The notes beneath the pieces were generated by a model. It was given only the letters and a program-made list of their open reading frames with translations, did not search any database and was not told the origin of the DNA. Of a DNA stretch of 64,000 nt, positions 1-9,043 are shown piece after piece (positions within the stretch are counted from its first letter, which is position 1; each line of letters begins with the position of its first letter). This DNA comes from Comamonas sp. BIGb0124 (GTDB lineage: Bacteria > Pseudomonadota > Gammaproteobacteria > Burkholderiales > Burkholderiaceae_C). Where the stretch lies: positions 62,001-126,000 of the forward strand of contig NZ_RJVF01000012.1 of NCBI RefSeq assembly GCF_003752175.1, in the 5' to 3' direction. The translations under genes and the position numbers were made by a program.

Positions 1-27
1 CGGCAGGCGTGGAATCTCTCGTGTCAT
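1..27 (-). CDS. N-terminal fragment of an unidentified protein, cut by the window edge
   Basis: A minus-strand ATG at 25-27 opens a frame that reads MTREIPRLP before leaving the window. A GGAGA ribosome binding site sits a few bases upstream, almost identical in sequence and spacing to the one in front of the receptor gene at 1393. The frame begins about 110 bases after that receptor's stop codon, so it is probably the next gene of the same transport or catabolic operon. Only nine codons are visible and the product cannot be named. Confidence 0.4.
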
Positions 28-139
28 GGTGATGTCTCCAGAAGTACAAAAAGCGGATGCAACGCACGAATACGAAGCGCACATTCGAAAGGCTCGATGG
101 AGCCGGCCGGGAAACTGCCGGCCGGCCAGGCGCCACGGG

Positions 140-1393
140 CTACTGCCGGCTCGTGACCAGCGGGCAGGTCGAATCGGAAAGCGGCTGGAAGGCCTGTGCA
201 GCCGGAATCGTGGCCACCAGCTTCGAGTAGTCCCAGCCCCCCTTGGATTCGGCGGGCGTCTTGACCTGGTAGAGGTACATGTCGTGGATCACACGGCCGT
301 CGGGCCGGATCGTGGCATTGCGCATGATCGGATCCTGGATCGGCAGCTCGCGCATCTTGTCGGCCACGACCTTGCCGTCGGTCGAACCGGATGCCGCCAC
401 CGCCCTCAGGTAATGCCGCACGCTGGAATACACGCCCGCCTGCGTCATCGTCGGTTTCAGGTCACGGAAGGCCTTGGCGAACCGGTCCGACCAGCCACGG
501 CTCTGCTCGTCGTAGTCCCAGTAGAAACCGTCCACGTACGACAGGCCCTGTGCGTTCTCGAGCCCCAGCGCCCGCAGATCGGAGAGGAAGATCAGCAGCG
601 ACACCAGGCGCTGGCCGCTTTCCACGACCTTGAACTCGCGCGCCTGCTTGACGGCATTGACCGTGTCCTGACCGCCGTTGGCCAGCGCCACCACCTGAGC
701 GCCCGAGCTCTGCGCCTGCAGCAGGAACGAGGCGTAGTCCGAGGCATTGAGCGGGTGACGAACCGCGCCCGCCACCGAGCCGCCCAGCGACTTCACCATC
801 TTCTCGGTGTCGGCCTGCAGCGAGTGGCCGAATGCGTAGTCGACGGTGATGAAGAACCATGACTTGCCGCCCGTCTGCACCGTGGCACGTGCACCGCCAG
901 CCGATTGCGAATAGGTGTCGAACATCCAGTGGAACCCCACCGGCGAGCACTGGGCGTTGGTCAGCGCCGTCGTGGCCGGCCCGGAAAACATCACCACACG
1001 GTTCTTTTCGCGAGCCACGCCCTGCACCGCGAGTGCCACGGCCGAATTGGTGAGATCGGCGATCGCACTCACCCCTTCGCGGTCGAACCACTCGCGGGCC
1101 TTGGCGGCACCGATGTCGGCCTTGTTCTGGTGGTCGGCCGAGACCAGCTCGATCTGCATGCCCCGGCACTCGGCGGCCAGGCAATCGTCGATGGCCAGCC
1201 GCGCAGCTGCCGTCGAACCAGGGCCTCCCATGCCGGCATACGTGCCGGACATGTCCCCCAGGACGCCGATCTTGACGGGGGGCGGCGCCGCGTGGGCCGC
1301 CTGCGCCGTCAAGGCCAGCGCCCCCAGTGCAGCCATGCACAACGCCATCCGTGGCCGCGACCCCGCCGCATGCGGGCGCAAGAAATTAGTCAT
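140..1393 (-). CDS. LivJ-type ABC transporter substrate-binding protein
   Basis: This 417-residue periplasmic receptor belongs to the branched-chain amino acid / amide-binding family (Peripla_BP_6 type). It opens with a signal peptide of about 35 residues ending at an AHA-A junction, and the mature chain starts with the family's PVKIGVLGDMSG strand-loop. The body has the two-lobe pattern, with a DHQNKADIG segment and a conserved WFFITVDYAFGH stretch. I chose the ATG at 1393 because GGAGACATC lies just upstream and the signal peptide follows at once; the longer open frame upstream has no such features. No permease or ATPase gene is visible nearby, so the transporter partners may lie left of the window. 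A LysR gene is divergent to it. In this family ligands range from leucine to aromatic acids, urea and amides; the ligand here is unknown. Confidence 0.85.
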   Translation of the reverse strand: MTNFLRPHAAGSRPRMALCMAALGALALTAQAAHAAPPPVKIGVLGDMSGTYAGMGGPGSTAAARLAIDDCLAAECRGMQIELVSADHQNKADIGAAKAREWFDREGVSAIADLTNSAVALAVQGVAREKNRVVMFSGPATTALTNAQCSPVGFHWMFDTYSQSAGGARATVQTGGKSWFFITVDYAFGHSLQADTEKMVKSLGGSVAGAVRHPLNASDYASFLLQAQSSGAQVVALANGGQDTVNAVKQAREFKVVESGQRLVSLLIFLSDLRALGLENAQGLSYVDGFYWDYDEQSRGWSDRFAKAFRDLKPTMTQAGVYSSVRHYLRAVAASGSTDGKVVADKMRELPIQDPIMRNATIRPDGRVIHDMYLYQVKTPAESKGGWDYSKLVATIPAAQAFQPLSDSTCPLVTSRQ

Positions 1394-1506
1394 GTGATGT
1401 CTCCGTTCGTTGTATTGGCCGCTCTCGGGGAATCCGTTTCCGGCGGAGCGGTCGGTCCAGTGTGTGCGCGCCGCCGCGCATCGGCAAGACCACCAATACA
1501 CATGGC

Positions 1507-1524
1507 TTGTGCATCCATGCACAA
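1507..1524. promoter_or_regulatory. Perfect palindrome, candidate LysR operator
   Basis: TTGTGCAT and ATGCACAA form a perfect 8-base inverted repeat around a 2-base centre. The site lies in the 208-base gap between the divergent LysR gene (1602) and receptor gene (1393), and it contains the T-N11-A pattern expected for LysR-type operators. Function is inferred from symmetry and position only. Confidence 0.5.
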
Positions 1525-1601
1525 TCCGTCGACCCCCTTGCCCAGGACCGGCGCGAAGTCCTTCGAGGGGTGCGATCCCATCCGCCACCACAGAGGATTC
1601 C

Positions 1602-2531
1602 ATGCCCGATTGGGACAATCTGCGCCATTTCCTGGAAGTCGCCCGCACCCAGCGCGTGAGTGCGGCGGCGCGCCGGCTGGCCGTCGAGCACACCACGGTG
1701 GCGCGCCGCGTGCGCTCGCTCGAGGCCGAACTGGGCACGCTGCTGTTCGAGAAATCGCGAGCCAGCGGCTACACCCTGACGCCCGACGGCGAACGCCTGT
1801 TCGTGCACGCCGCGCAGATCGAGACTGCGCTGCAATGTGCCCGCGAAGACCTGCACGACGGCGGCGAACAGCCCAGCGGACACCTGCGCATCGGCGTGAC
1901 CGAGGGTTTCGGCTGCTACGTGCTGACCCCGCTGGCCACTGCCATGCAGCAGCGCCACCCGCGCCTCACCCTCGACGTCATGCCGGTCCCCCGTTTCGTG
2001 AGCCTGTCGCGCCACGAAGCCGACCTGGCCATCACCATCGAGAAACCGCAGCGCGGCCCCTATGTCTGCAGCAAGCTGTGCGACTACGCCCTGGGCCTCT
2101 ACGCCACGCCGGCCTATCTGCACGGTCACGCACCGATCGCGACGGCAGCCGATCTGGCCAGCCACAGCTTCATCAGCTACGTCAACGACCTGGTCTTCAG
2201 TCCCCATCTGCGCTATCTCGAAGACGTGCTGCCGGGCAGCCGCGTCATCCTGCGCAGCACCAGCGTCGTGGCCCAGTACCACGCCACGCTCCAGGGACAC
2301 GCGCTGGCCATCCTGCCGTGTTTCATCGCAGCCCAGGATCCGCGCCTGAGCCGCGTGCTGGCCGACGAGATCCAGATCGAACGCAGCTTCTGGATGTATT
2401 GCCACGAGGATCTCTACCGGTTGCGCCGCATCAAACTGGTGTGGGACTACCTGCGCCAGGCCATGGACTGCAATGCCGACTTGCTCGGCGGCCGCGAAGG
2501 GGCGCCGCGCGGCATCGCCCTGCCCCCCTGA
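1602..2531 (+). CDS. LysR-family transcriptional regulator
   Basis: This 309-residue protein has an N-terminal winged helix-turn-helix (about residues 1-60, including VSAAARRLAVEHTTVARRVR) and a C-terminal periplasmic-binding-like effector domain (about 90-300), the normal architecture and length of the family. The ATG at 1602 is preceded by GAGGA, and the protein begins MPDWDNLRHFLEVA, a common LysR opening. It is divergent from the LivJ-type receptor gene and separated from it by a palindrome at 1507-1524. By the usual family logic it may control that transport locus in response to the imported compound or a metabolite of it. The effector cannot be read from the sequence. Confidence 0.9.
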   Translation: MPDWDNLRHFLEVARTQRVSAAARRLAVEHTTVARRVRSLEAELGTLLFEKSRASGYTLTPDGERLFVHAAQIETALQCAREDLHDGGEQPSGHLRIGVTEGFGCYVLTPLATAMQQRHPRLTLDVMPVPRFVSLSRHEADLAITIEKPQRGPYVCSKLCDYALGLYATPAYLHGHAPIATAADLASHSFISYVNDLVFSPHLRYLEDVLPGSRVILRSTSVVAQYHATLQGHALAILPCFIAAQDPRLSRVLADEIQIERSFWMYCHEDLYRLRRIKLVWDYLRQAMDCNADLLGGREGAPRGIALPP

Positions 2532-2574
2532 GCCCCATGAATTGCACCTGATCGGGCGACAATACGGGGGTCAC

Positions 2575-3813
2575 ATGACCCCGAACCCCACGCCTACCCA
2601 GCCCAGCCGCCGCATCGCCCACCTCGACATGGACGCGTTCTACGCCTCGGTCGAGTTGTTGCGTTATCCGCAGCTCAAGGGCCTGCCCGTGGTCATCGGC
2701 GGCAGCCGCCGCAAGATGGACGAGGCCCTACAGGCACGCGAAGCCGGCCGCGATACAGCCGACATCCCGGTCGATGAATTCCCGCGCCTGCGCGACTATG
2801 TGGGCCGGGGCGTCATCACCACCGCCACCTATCCCGCGCGGCAGTTCGGCGTGGGCTCGGCCATGGGCCTGATGAAGGCCGCCAAGCTGTGTCCACAGGC
2901 CATCCTGCTGCCGGTCGACTTCGATGAAGTCCGACGCTTTTCGCAGCAGTTCAAGCAGATCGTCACCGACATCGCGCCCGTCATGGAAAACCGCGGCATC
3001 GACGAGGTCTACATCGACTTCACCGACGTGCCGGGCGGCCAGCGCGAAAGCGGCCTGAGCCTGGCACGCCTCATCCAGAGCAGCATCACGCAGGCCACGG
3101 GGCTGACCTGCTCCATCGGCGTTGCCCCGAACAAGCTGCTGGCCAAGATGGCCAGCGAGTTCAAGAAACCCAACGGCATTTCCATCGTGCAGCCCGAGGA
3201 TCTGCAGAGCAAGATCTGGCCCCTGCCGTGCCGCAAGATCAACGGCATCGGCCCCAAGGCCGGCGTCAAGCTCGAGGCCCACGGCATCCACACCATCGGC
3301 GATCTGGCCGCGCGCGAACGCCACTGGCTGATGGCGCATTTCGGGAAATCGTATGGCGCCTGGCTGCACGAGGCGGCCTGGGGACGCGACGAGCGTCCCG
3401 TCACCACACAGAGCGAGCCCGTGTCGATGAGCCGGGAAACCACGTTCTCGAACGACCTGCATGCCGTGCGCGACAAGGCCGAGCTGGGCCAGATCTTCAC
3501 CCGCCTGTGCCAGCAGGTCGCCGACGATCTGCAACGCAAAGGCTATCGCGGCAAGACGATTGGCATCAAGCTGCGCTATGACGACTTCCGCATCGTCACC
3601 CGCGACCAGACCCTGGCGGTGCATACCGACGATGCAACGCTCATCCGGCGTACGGCCGGCCTGTGTCTCAAGCGCGTGGATCTGGAGCAGCGCATCCGGC
3701 TGCTGGGCGTGCGCGTGGGCAGCCTCGTGCCCCGCGCAGACCTCGAGGCCATTGCCGCCGGCGAACCCCTCGAGCTGCACGACCCGGACGATCCGAACGG
3801 CCGGCTGTTCTGA
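2575..3813 (+). CDS. dinB: DNA polymerase IV (Y-family translesion polymerase)
   Basis: This error-prone Y-family polymerase (412 residues) shows the palm motif LDMDAFYASVE (metal ligands Asp18 and Asp20), the second catalytic pair Asp-Glu in GIDEVYIDF (about residues 143-144), the GVITTATYPARQFGV fingers segment, a SIGVAPNKLLAKMAS stretch, an HhH-like INGIGPKA region and a C-terminal little-finger domain. A segment of roughly 30 residues rich in Arg, Glu and Asp (about 46-78) lies between VVIGG and GVITTATY, where Escherichia coli DinB has only a short link. The start at 2575 gives the usual short lead before the first motif. It stands alone, ending in a strong hairpin shared with the convergent CoA-transferase genes. 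Confidence 0.93.
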   Translation: MTPNPTPTQPSRRIAHLDMDAFYASVELLRYPQLKGLPVVIGGSRRKMDEALQAREAGRDTADIPVDEFPRLRDYVGRGVITTATYPARQFGVGSAMGLMKAAKLCPQAILLPVDFDEVRRFSQQFKQIVTDIAPVMENRGIDEVYIDFTDVPGGQRESGLSLARLIQSSITQATGLTCSIGVAPNKLLAKMASEFKKPNGISIVQPEDLQSKIWPLPCRKINGIGPKAGVKLEAHGIHTIGDLAARERHWLMAHFGKSYGAWLHEAAWGRDERPVTTQSEPVSMSRETTFSNDLHAVRDKAELGQIFTRLCQQVADDLQRKGYRGKTIGIKLRYDDFRIVTRDQTLAVHTDDATLIRRTAGLCLKRVDLEQRIRLLGVRVGSLVPRADLEAIAAGEPLELHDPDDPNGRLF

Positions 3814-3825
3814 GCGCGGATCCGC

Positions 3826-3850
3826 CACGAGCCGTCCGCGACGGCTCGTG
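3826..3850. terminator. Strong hairpin between convergent genes
   Basis: CACGAGCCGTC and GACGGCTCGTG form a perfect 11-base stem with a 3-base loop, 12 bases after the dinB stop and 8 bases from the end of the convergent CoA-transferase operon. No T-tract follows on either strand, so it may be a transcript-end stabiliser or a weak bidirectional terminator. Confidence 0.55.
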
Positions 3851-3858
3851 ACCGATCG

Positions 3859-4500
3859 TCAGGACGCGATCAGCTTCACGCCGGTTTTCTCCTGCAGCTG
3901 CTCGAAGCTGACATCGGGCGCCAGTTCGACCACCTTCAGTCCCTCGGGTATCACGTCCAGCACCGCCAGATCGGTGATGATGCGATCGACCACGCCCACG
4001 CCGGTGAGCGGCAGGGTGCATTCGGGCAGGATCTTCAGGTCTGTCGTGCCATCCTTCTTGCGAGCCACATGCTCCATCAGCACGATCACCCGCTTGACGC
4101 CGGCCACGAGGTCCATGGCCCCGCCCATGCCCTTGACCATCTTGCCCGGGATCATCCAGTTGGCAAGATCGCCTTTCTCGCTGACCTGCATGGCGCCCAG
4201 GATGGACAGGTTGATCTTGCCGCCCCGGATCATGGCAAAGCTCTCGTGGCTGCCGAAGATGGACGAGCCCTTGATGGTGGTCACGGTCTGCTTGCCGGCG
4301 TTGATGAGGTCGGGATCGACCTGGTCCTCGGTCGGAAAGGGGCCGATGCCCAGCATGCCGTTCTCGGACTGCAGCCACACTTCCTTGTCGCCGGTGAAAT
4401 TCGCCACCAAGGTGGGAATGCCGATGCCGAGGTTCACGTAAAAACCGTCTTCGAGTTCCTGGGCCGCGCGCGCGGCCATCTGGTCTTGGGTCCAGGGCAT
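3859..4500 (-). CDS. scoB: 3-oxoacid CoA-transferase subunit B
   Basis: This is the beta subunit (213 residues) of a two-subunit CoA-transferase that moves CoA from succinyl-CoA to a 3-oxoacid such as acetoacetate. The sequence carries the beta-subunit hallmark [11 protein letters not shown] and the SENGMLG motif, whose Glu (about residue 46) forms the glutamyl-CoA thioester in this family. The C-terminal half has the conserved [20 protein letters not shown] stretch. The ATG at 4500 lies one base after the subunit A stop codon, so the two chains are translated together. Acetoacetate, 3-oxoadipate and related acids are all possible substrates; the succinyl-CoA:3-ketoacid type looks likeliest. 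Confidence 0.9.
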   Translation of the reverse strand: MPWTQDQMAARAAQELEDGFYVNLGIGIPTLVANFTGDKEVWLQSENGMLGIGPFPTEDQVDPDLINAGKQTVTTIKGSSIFGSHESFAMIRGGKINLSILGAMQVSEKGDLANWMIPGKMVKGMGGAMDLVAGVKRVIVLMEHVARKKDGTTDLKILPECTLPLTGVGVVDRIITDLAVLDVIPEGLKVVELAPDVSFEQLQEKTGVKLIAS

Positions 4501-4501
4501 G

Positions 4502-5212
4502 TCAAGCTCCTTGCTGCGTGGGCGTGATGGTGCGCTTTTCGATGCGCTTCTCGGGCGTGGCGTTGAGCACCAGACGGTGCACATAGATGCCGGGCAGGTG
4601 GATGTCGTCGGGCGCGAGTTCACCGACCTCGACGATCTCCTCGACCTCCACGATGCACACCTTGCCCGCCATGGCCGCGGCCGGGTTGAAGTTGCGTGCC
4701 GTGAGGTTGAAGCGCAGGTTGCCCGACTTGTCGGCGACCTGCGCCTTGACCAGCGCCACGTCGGGCACCAGGGCGCGCTCCATCACATAGGTCTCGCCGT
4801 CGAAATCGCGCAGTTCCTTGCCCTCGGCCACCAGCGTGCCCACGCCCGTCTTCGTGAAGAACGCCGGAATGCCCGCACCACCGGCGCGCAGCTTCTCGGC
4901 CAGTGTGCCCTGCGGCGTGAACTCCAGGGCCAGTTCGCCTGCGAGGTACTGGCGCTCGAACTCCTTGTTCTCGCCCACGTAGCTCGAGATCATTTTTTTG
5001 ATCTGCCGGGTCTCGAGCAGCTTGCCCAAGCCAAATCCGTCCACGCCGGCGTTGTTGGAAATCACCGTCAGGTCCTTGACGCCGGAATCGCGCAAGGCGT
5101 CGATCAGGGCCTCGGGAATGCCGCACAGCCCAAAGCCGCCGACGGCCAGCATCTGGCCGTCTGCCACGATGCCGTCAAGCGCCTGCGCGGCGCCGGGATA
5201 CAGTTTGTTCAC
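4502..5212 (-). CDS. scoA: 3-oxoacid CoA-transferase subunit A
   Basis: This alpha subunit (236 residues) begins [20 protein letters not shown] and has the glycine-rich [15 protein letters not shown] motif of family I CoA-transferase alpha chains, followed by [17 protein letters not shown]. The start is the GTG at 5212, not the ATG 18 codons upstream: family members begin at MNKLYP and a GGAGA site lies directly before the GTG. It is the first gene of the scoAB pair. The divergent PAS-LuxR gene and the perfect inverted repeat at 5283-5308 suggest inducible control. Confidence 0.9.
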   Translation of the reverse strand: MNKLYPGAAQALDGIVADGQMLAVGGFGLCGIPEALIDALRDSGVKDLTVISNNAGVDGFGLGKLLETRQIKKMISSYVGENKEFERQYLAGELALEFTPQGTLAEKLRAGGAGIPAFFTKTGVGTLVAEGKELRDFDGETYVMERALVPDVALVKAQVADKSGNLRFNLTARNFNPAAAMAGKVCIVEVEEIVEVGELAPDDIHLPGIYVHRLVLNATPEKRIEKRTITPTQQGA

Positions 5213-5282
5213 GGAATGTCTCCTCTCCAAGACGAAGAAAGAAAGTGGCCCGTGCATCGTTTGCACGGGACTGCTCCATAAG

Positions 5283-5308
5283 ATACTACGTTAACGCATA
5301 CGTAGTAT
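5283..5308. promoter_or_regulatory. Perfect inverted repeat, candidate PAS-LuxR operator
   Basis: ATACTACGT and ACGTAGTAT are perfect 9-base inverted arms with an 8-base spacer. They lie 70 bases upstream of the scoA start and 10 bases before the divergent regulator's start codon, so one bound dimer could reach both promoters. Function is inferred. Confidence 0.6.
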
Positions 5309-5318
5309 TTCCTAAGCA

Positions 5319-5975
5319 TTGCCCATGATGCAGCCCGATCCCACCCACCGCACCACCGCCTCGGTCACCCCGACGCCTGCCGCCGGACCCGGTTTCCATG
5401 GCGGTGCCGATATCGACTACCGGCAGGCTTTCGAGCTCGCCCCGGTGGGCCTGGTGCTGTCGCGCCATCGCATCATCGTCGACTGCAATGCACGGCTGGC
5501 CACCATCTTCGGCGCCGGCCGAGACCAGTTGGTGGGCCGCAGCTTTGCCGTGCTGTACCCCAGCTCCGACGAATTCGAGCGCATGGGCCAGCGATTGGCG
5601 CCGTTGCTGGGGCGCAATGGCCACTATTCGGACAACCGGATCATGCGGCGTGTCGACGGTCGCTTCAAGGGCGAACTGTTCTGGTGCCACGTCACGGGCC
5701 AGGCCTTCGATCGCCAGGATCCGCATGCAGCCGGCATCTGGACGTTCGAGGACCTCTCGTCCCAGAGACCGGTGCGTGCCGGACTCACTGCGCGCGAACG
5801 CGAAGTCGCGGCCCAGGTCGCGCAGGGCCTCACGTCGAAGGAGATCGGCCGCGCGCTGGGCATCAGCCATCGGACCGTCGAACTCTACCGGGCACGTCTG
5901 ATGCGCAAATACGGTGCCGGAAGCACAACCGAGCTGGTCAAGCGCCTGGTCACCGAGGGCGAAACGCCGGACTGA
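5319..5975 (+). CDS. PAS domain-LuxR family transcriptional regulator
   Basis: This 218-residue protein has an N-terminal PAS domain (about residues 33-150; RQAFELAPVGLVLS with an NARLATIFG helix) and a C-terminal LuxR/NarL helix-turn-helix (about 155-215; LTAREREVAAQVAQGLTSKEIGRALGISHRTVELYRARL). The first 30 residues are Pro/Thr-rich and look disordered. There is no receiver domain, so it probably senses a ligand or redox cue through PAS. It is divergent to scoAB with the palindrome at 5283-5308 between them, which makes it the likely regulator of CoA-transferase expression. ATG at 5319 and ATG at 5325 are both possible starts. Confidence 0.85.
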   Translation: MPMMQPDPTHRTTASVTPTPAAGPGFHGGADIDYRQAFELAPVGLVLSRHRIIVDCNARLATIFGAGRDQLVGRSFAVLYPSSDEFERMGQRLAPLLGRNGHYSDNRIMRRVDGRFKGELFWCHVTGQAFDRQDPHAAGIWTFEDLSSQRPVRAGLTAREREVAAQVAQGLTSKEIGRALGISHRTVELYRARLMRKYGAGSTTELVKRLVTEGETPD

Positions 5976-6232
5976 ACGCCGGACCGAGGGTGGGACTGAG
6001 CACCGGAGAGAGGGTGCCCGCCGATCCCACGGCACATCCTCGGGTCCATCCCTCAAGACAGATCGCCACAGCTCTTCTATCGTAGAGCCCTCCGTGCCTC
6101 GCCGGACCAGGTTTTCGCAGCCCTGTCCGGCCAGCCGGTGCCCGCCGCCCCCTACGGGGCTGTCCTTCATCCGTGCGTTCGACCGCCGGCCCGGTCCCGG
6201 GAGGCCGCACGCCATCCAGGGAAACCGCCGCC

Positions 6233-6823
6233 ATGCCGACTCCGCGCTACCCCTTGCCCGATCTCGATACCCTGCCCCCCGACATCCAGGCACGCATCCT
6301 CGAAGTGCAGGAGAAGTCGGGCTTCATCCCCAACGTTTTTCTCGCACTGGCACGCCGGCCGGCCGAATGGCGAGCGTTCTTTGCGTACCACGACGCCCTG
6401 ATGCTCAAAGAGGAAGGCTCGCTCGGCAAAGGCGATCGCGAAATGATCGTCACCGCCACCAGCGCAGCCAACCAATGCGTCTACTGTGTGGTCGCACATG
6501 GGGCACTGCTGCGCATCTACGAAAAAAAGCCCCGCATCGCCGACGACGTCGCGATCAACTACCGCCGCGCCGACATCACGCCGCGCCAGCACGCCATGCT
6601 GGACTTCGCCCTCAAGGTCTGCACCCAGTCCCATCTGGTGGACGAGGCCGACTTCGAGACCCTGCACGCCTTTGGCTTCGACGACGAAGACATCTGGGAC
6701 ATTGCCGCCATCACCGCCTTCTTCGGCATGTCGAACCGGTTGGCCAGCTTCAGCGACATGCAGCCGAATCCGGAGTTCTATTTATTGGGACGTGTGCCCA
6801 AGGCTGCAAAAAACCCTGGATAG
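6233..6823 (+). CDS. Carboxymuconolactone decarboxylase / AhpD-like peroxidase-related protein
   Basis: This 196-residue protein is a member of the AhpD-like fold family often labelled peroxidase-related enzyme. The active-site signature is visible as CVYCVVAH, with Cys82, Cys85 and His89 in a CxxCxxxH arrangement, preceded by a helix ending in GDREMIV that supplies the family's conserved Glu. The C-terminal half (about 120-180) forms the second helical repeat. In AhpD the two cysteines relay electrons to a peroxiredoxin, but no peroxiredoxin gene is adjacent and the real substrate is unknown. ATG at 6233 is chosen because homologues begin close to the YPLPDLDTLP segment. It is a single-gene unit upstream of the rhamnose operon. 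Confidence 0.85.
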   Translation: MPTPRYPLPDLDTLPPDIQARILEVQEKSGFIPNVFLALARRPAEWRAFFAYHDALMLKEEGSLGKGDREMIVTATSAANQCVYCVVAHGALLRIYEKKPRIADDVAINYRRADITPRQHAMLDFALKVCTQSHLVDEADFETLHAFGFDDEDIWDIAAITAFFGMSNRLASFSDMQPNPEFYLLGRVPKAAKNPG

Positions 6824-7005
6824 AACTTATTTTTATTTCGGCATGTCGAAAGATCTTCCGACCTGCTTGAATCGAATCGAAGCTTGTCGGACAAAAGCCC
6901 CTTTCCACGGTATACGACACTTGAATGGAAACGCGAGAGGTCGAGCCCTGCCACCGGTGAAACAATGGGCATCAGGCCATACATCGACCTCCAGGAATAA
7001 AACTC

Positions 7006-8088
7006 ATGATTCTCGTCACCGGCGGAGCTGGCTTCATTGGTTCCAACTTCGTACTCGACTGGCTCGCTCAAAACGACGAACCGGTCGTCAATCTCGACAA
7101 ACTCACCTATGCAGGAAATCTCGAGAACCTGCGTTCGCTCGACGGCGACAAACGCCACCTCTTTGTCCATGGCGACATCGGCGACCGCGACCTTGTGACC
7201 CGCCTGCTGACCGAACACAAGCCCCGTGCCGTGCTCAACTTCGCAGCCGAAAGCCATGTCGATCGCTCCATCCTCGGACCGGCCGAGTTCGTGCAGACCA
7301 ATGTGGTGGGCACCCTCAACCTGCTCGAAAGCGTCCGGGCCTACTGGAGCGATCTGCCGGCCGAAGACCTGGCGGCCTTCCGTTTCCTGCACGTCTCGAC
7401 CGACGAGGTCTACGGCACGCTGTCGGCCACCGACCCGGCCTTCGCCGAAACCAACCGCTACGAACCCAACAGCCCGTACTCGGCGAGCAAGGCCGCCAGC
7501 GACCACCTGGTGCGCGCCTGGCACCACACCTATGGCCTGCCGGTGCTCACCACCAACTGCAGCAACAACTACGGCCCCTATCACTTCCCCGAGAAGCTGA
7601 TCCCGCTGATCATCGTCAACGCCCTGGCCGGCAAGGCCCTGCCCATCTACGGCGACGGCCAGCAGATCCGCGACTGGCTGTACGTCAAGGACCACTGCAG
7701 CGCCATCCGCCGTGTGCTCGAAGCCGGCACGCTGGGCGAGACCTACAACGTGGGCGGCTGGAATGAACAAGCCAATCTCGACATCGTGCACACCGTCTGT
7801 GCGCTGCTCGACGAACTGCGCCCGCGCGCCGACGGCAAGGCCTACAAGGACCAGATCACGTTCGTGAAAGACCGTCCGGGCCACGACCGCCGCTACGCCA
7901 TCGATGCCCGCAAGCTCGAGCGAGAACTGGGCTGGAAGCCCGCCGAGACCTTCGAGACCGGCATTCGCAAGACCGTCGAGTGGTACCTGGCGAATGCCGA
8001 GTGGGTCGCGCACGTGCAGAGCGGCGCCTACCGCGCATGGGTGGACCGGCAGTACACCGGTCGCCAGGCCGAAGGTGCTTCCGCATGA
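7006..8088 (+). CDS. rfbB: dTDP-glucose 4,6-dehydratase
   Basis: This enzyme catalyses the second step of dTDP-L-rhamnose synthesis, converting dTDP-glucose to dTDP-4-keto-6-deoxyglucose. The 360-residue protein has the NAD-binding GGAGFIGS loop at residues 6-13, the STDEVYG strand at 131-137 and the catalytic YSASK (Tyr158-Lys162) of extended SDR proteins. The length matches the family. It is the first gene of rfbBDAC, and its stop overlaps the rfbD start as ATGA. The 182-base gap upstream should hold the operon promoter. Confidence 0.97.
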   Translation: MILVTGGAGFIGSNFVLDWLAQNDEPVVNLDKLTYAGNLENLRSLDGDKRHLFVHGDIGDRDLVTRLLTEHKPRAVLNFAAESHVDRSILGPAEFVQTNVVGTLNLLESVRAYWSDLPAEDLAAFRFLHVSTDEVYGTLSATDPAFAETNRYEPNSPYSASKAASDHLVRAWHHTYGLPVLTTNCSNNYGPYHFPEKLIPLIIVNALAGKALPIYGDGQQIRDWLYVKDHCSAIRRVLEAGTLGETYNVGGWNEQANLDIVHTVCALLDELRPRADGKAYKDQITFVKDRPGHDRRYAIDARKLERELGWKPAETFETGIRKTVEWYLANAEWVAHVQSGAYRAWVDRQYTGRQAEGASA

Positions 8089-8972
8089 GTGCCCGCAAGA
8101 TTCTGCTGCTGGGCAAGAACGGCCAGGTCGGCTGGGAGCTGCAGCGCGCCCTGGCGCCGCTGGGCGACGTGGTGGCACTCGGCTCGGCCGAAGCCGACTT
8201 CCGCAACCCGGCCCAGGTCCGCGAGCAGGTGCTGGCGCTGCGGCCCGACGTGATCGTCAACGCGGCGGCCCACACGGCCGTCGACCGCGCCGAGAGCGAG
8301 CCCGAGCTGGCGCGTGCACTCAATGCCACGACCCCCGGGGCGATTGCCGAGGCCGCGCGGTCTCTGGGCGCCTTGCTGGTGCATTACTCCACGGATTACG
8401 TCTTCGACGGCAGTGGCGAGACCGCGCGTGACGAGGACGCAGCCACCGCACCGCTGAGCGTATACGGCCGCACCAAACGCGAAGGCGAAGTGCTGATCCA
8501 GGAACGGGCCGGTGCCTACCTGATCTTCCGCACCAGTTGGGTCTATGCGGCGCGCGGCGGCAACTTCGCCAAGACCATGCTGCGCCTGGCCAAGGAACGC
8601 GACACCCTCACCGTCATCGCCGACCAGCATGGGGCGCCCACCGGAGCCGAGCTGATTGCCGACGTGACGGCTCATGCCCTGGCTCAGACGCTGGCGGACA
8701 CGGGCAAATCGGGCCTCTACCACCTCGTGGCCGGTGGAGAAACCACCTGGAACGGTTATGCGCGTTTTGTGCTGGCCCAGGCACAGGCTGCCGGCGTCGC
8801 CCTCAAGGCCGGCCCGGACGCGGTCGCGGCCGTGCCGACCAGCGCCTTTGCGACACCGGCGGCACGCCCGCTCAATTCGCGGCTATCGACCGAACGGCTG
8901 CAGAAGACCTTCGGGCTGGTGCTGCCGCAATGGCAAGCCGGCGTCGAGCGGATGTTGCGTGAAACGCTCTAG
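8085..8972 (+). CDS. rfbD: dTDP-4-dehydrorhamnose reductase
   Basis: This enzyme performs the last, NADPH-dependent step of dTDP-L-rhamnose synthesis. The 295-residue protein begins with the nucleotide-binding GKNGQVG loop, contains [12 protein letters not shown] and the substrate-contacting STDYVFDG, and has the catalytic YGRTK (Tyr127, Lys131). The ATG at 8085 overlaps the rfbB stop by four bases, which implies translational coupling. Length is typical. Confidence 0.97.
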   Translation: MSARKILLLGKNGQVGWELQRALAPLGDVVALGSAEADFRNPAQVREQVLALRPDVIVNAAAHTAVDRAESEPELARALNATTPGAIAEAARSLGALLVHYSTDYVFDGSGETARDEDAATAPLSVYGRTKREGEVLIQERAGAYLIFRTSWVYAARGGNFAKTMLRLAKERDTLTVIADQHGAPTGAELIADVTAHALAQTLADTGKSGLYHLVAGGETTWNGYARFVLAQAQAAGVALKAGPDAVAAVPTSAFATPAARPLNSRLSTERLQKTFGLVLPQWQAGVERMLRETL

Positions 8973-9043
8973 CACGCGCTCCACCCAAGGATCTGTGCCT
9001 GTCGCACGGGTGCACCTTGATTTCAAAACTTAGCGGACTGACC

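Noticed and set aside
905-2551. A 548-codon plus-strand open frame over the receptor, intergenic region and LysR gene
   Set aside because: It is antisense to the receptor and out of frame with LysR; the composition is Arg/Ala/Pro-rich low-information sequence.
6824-7005. A JUMPstart/ops element upstream of the rhamnose operon
   Set aside because: The gap was read for the conserved ops core; no match was found.
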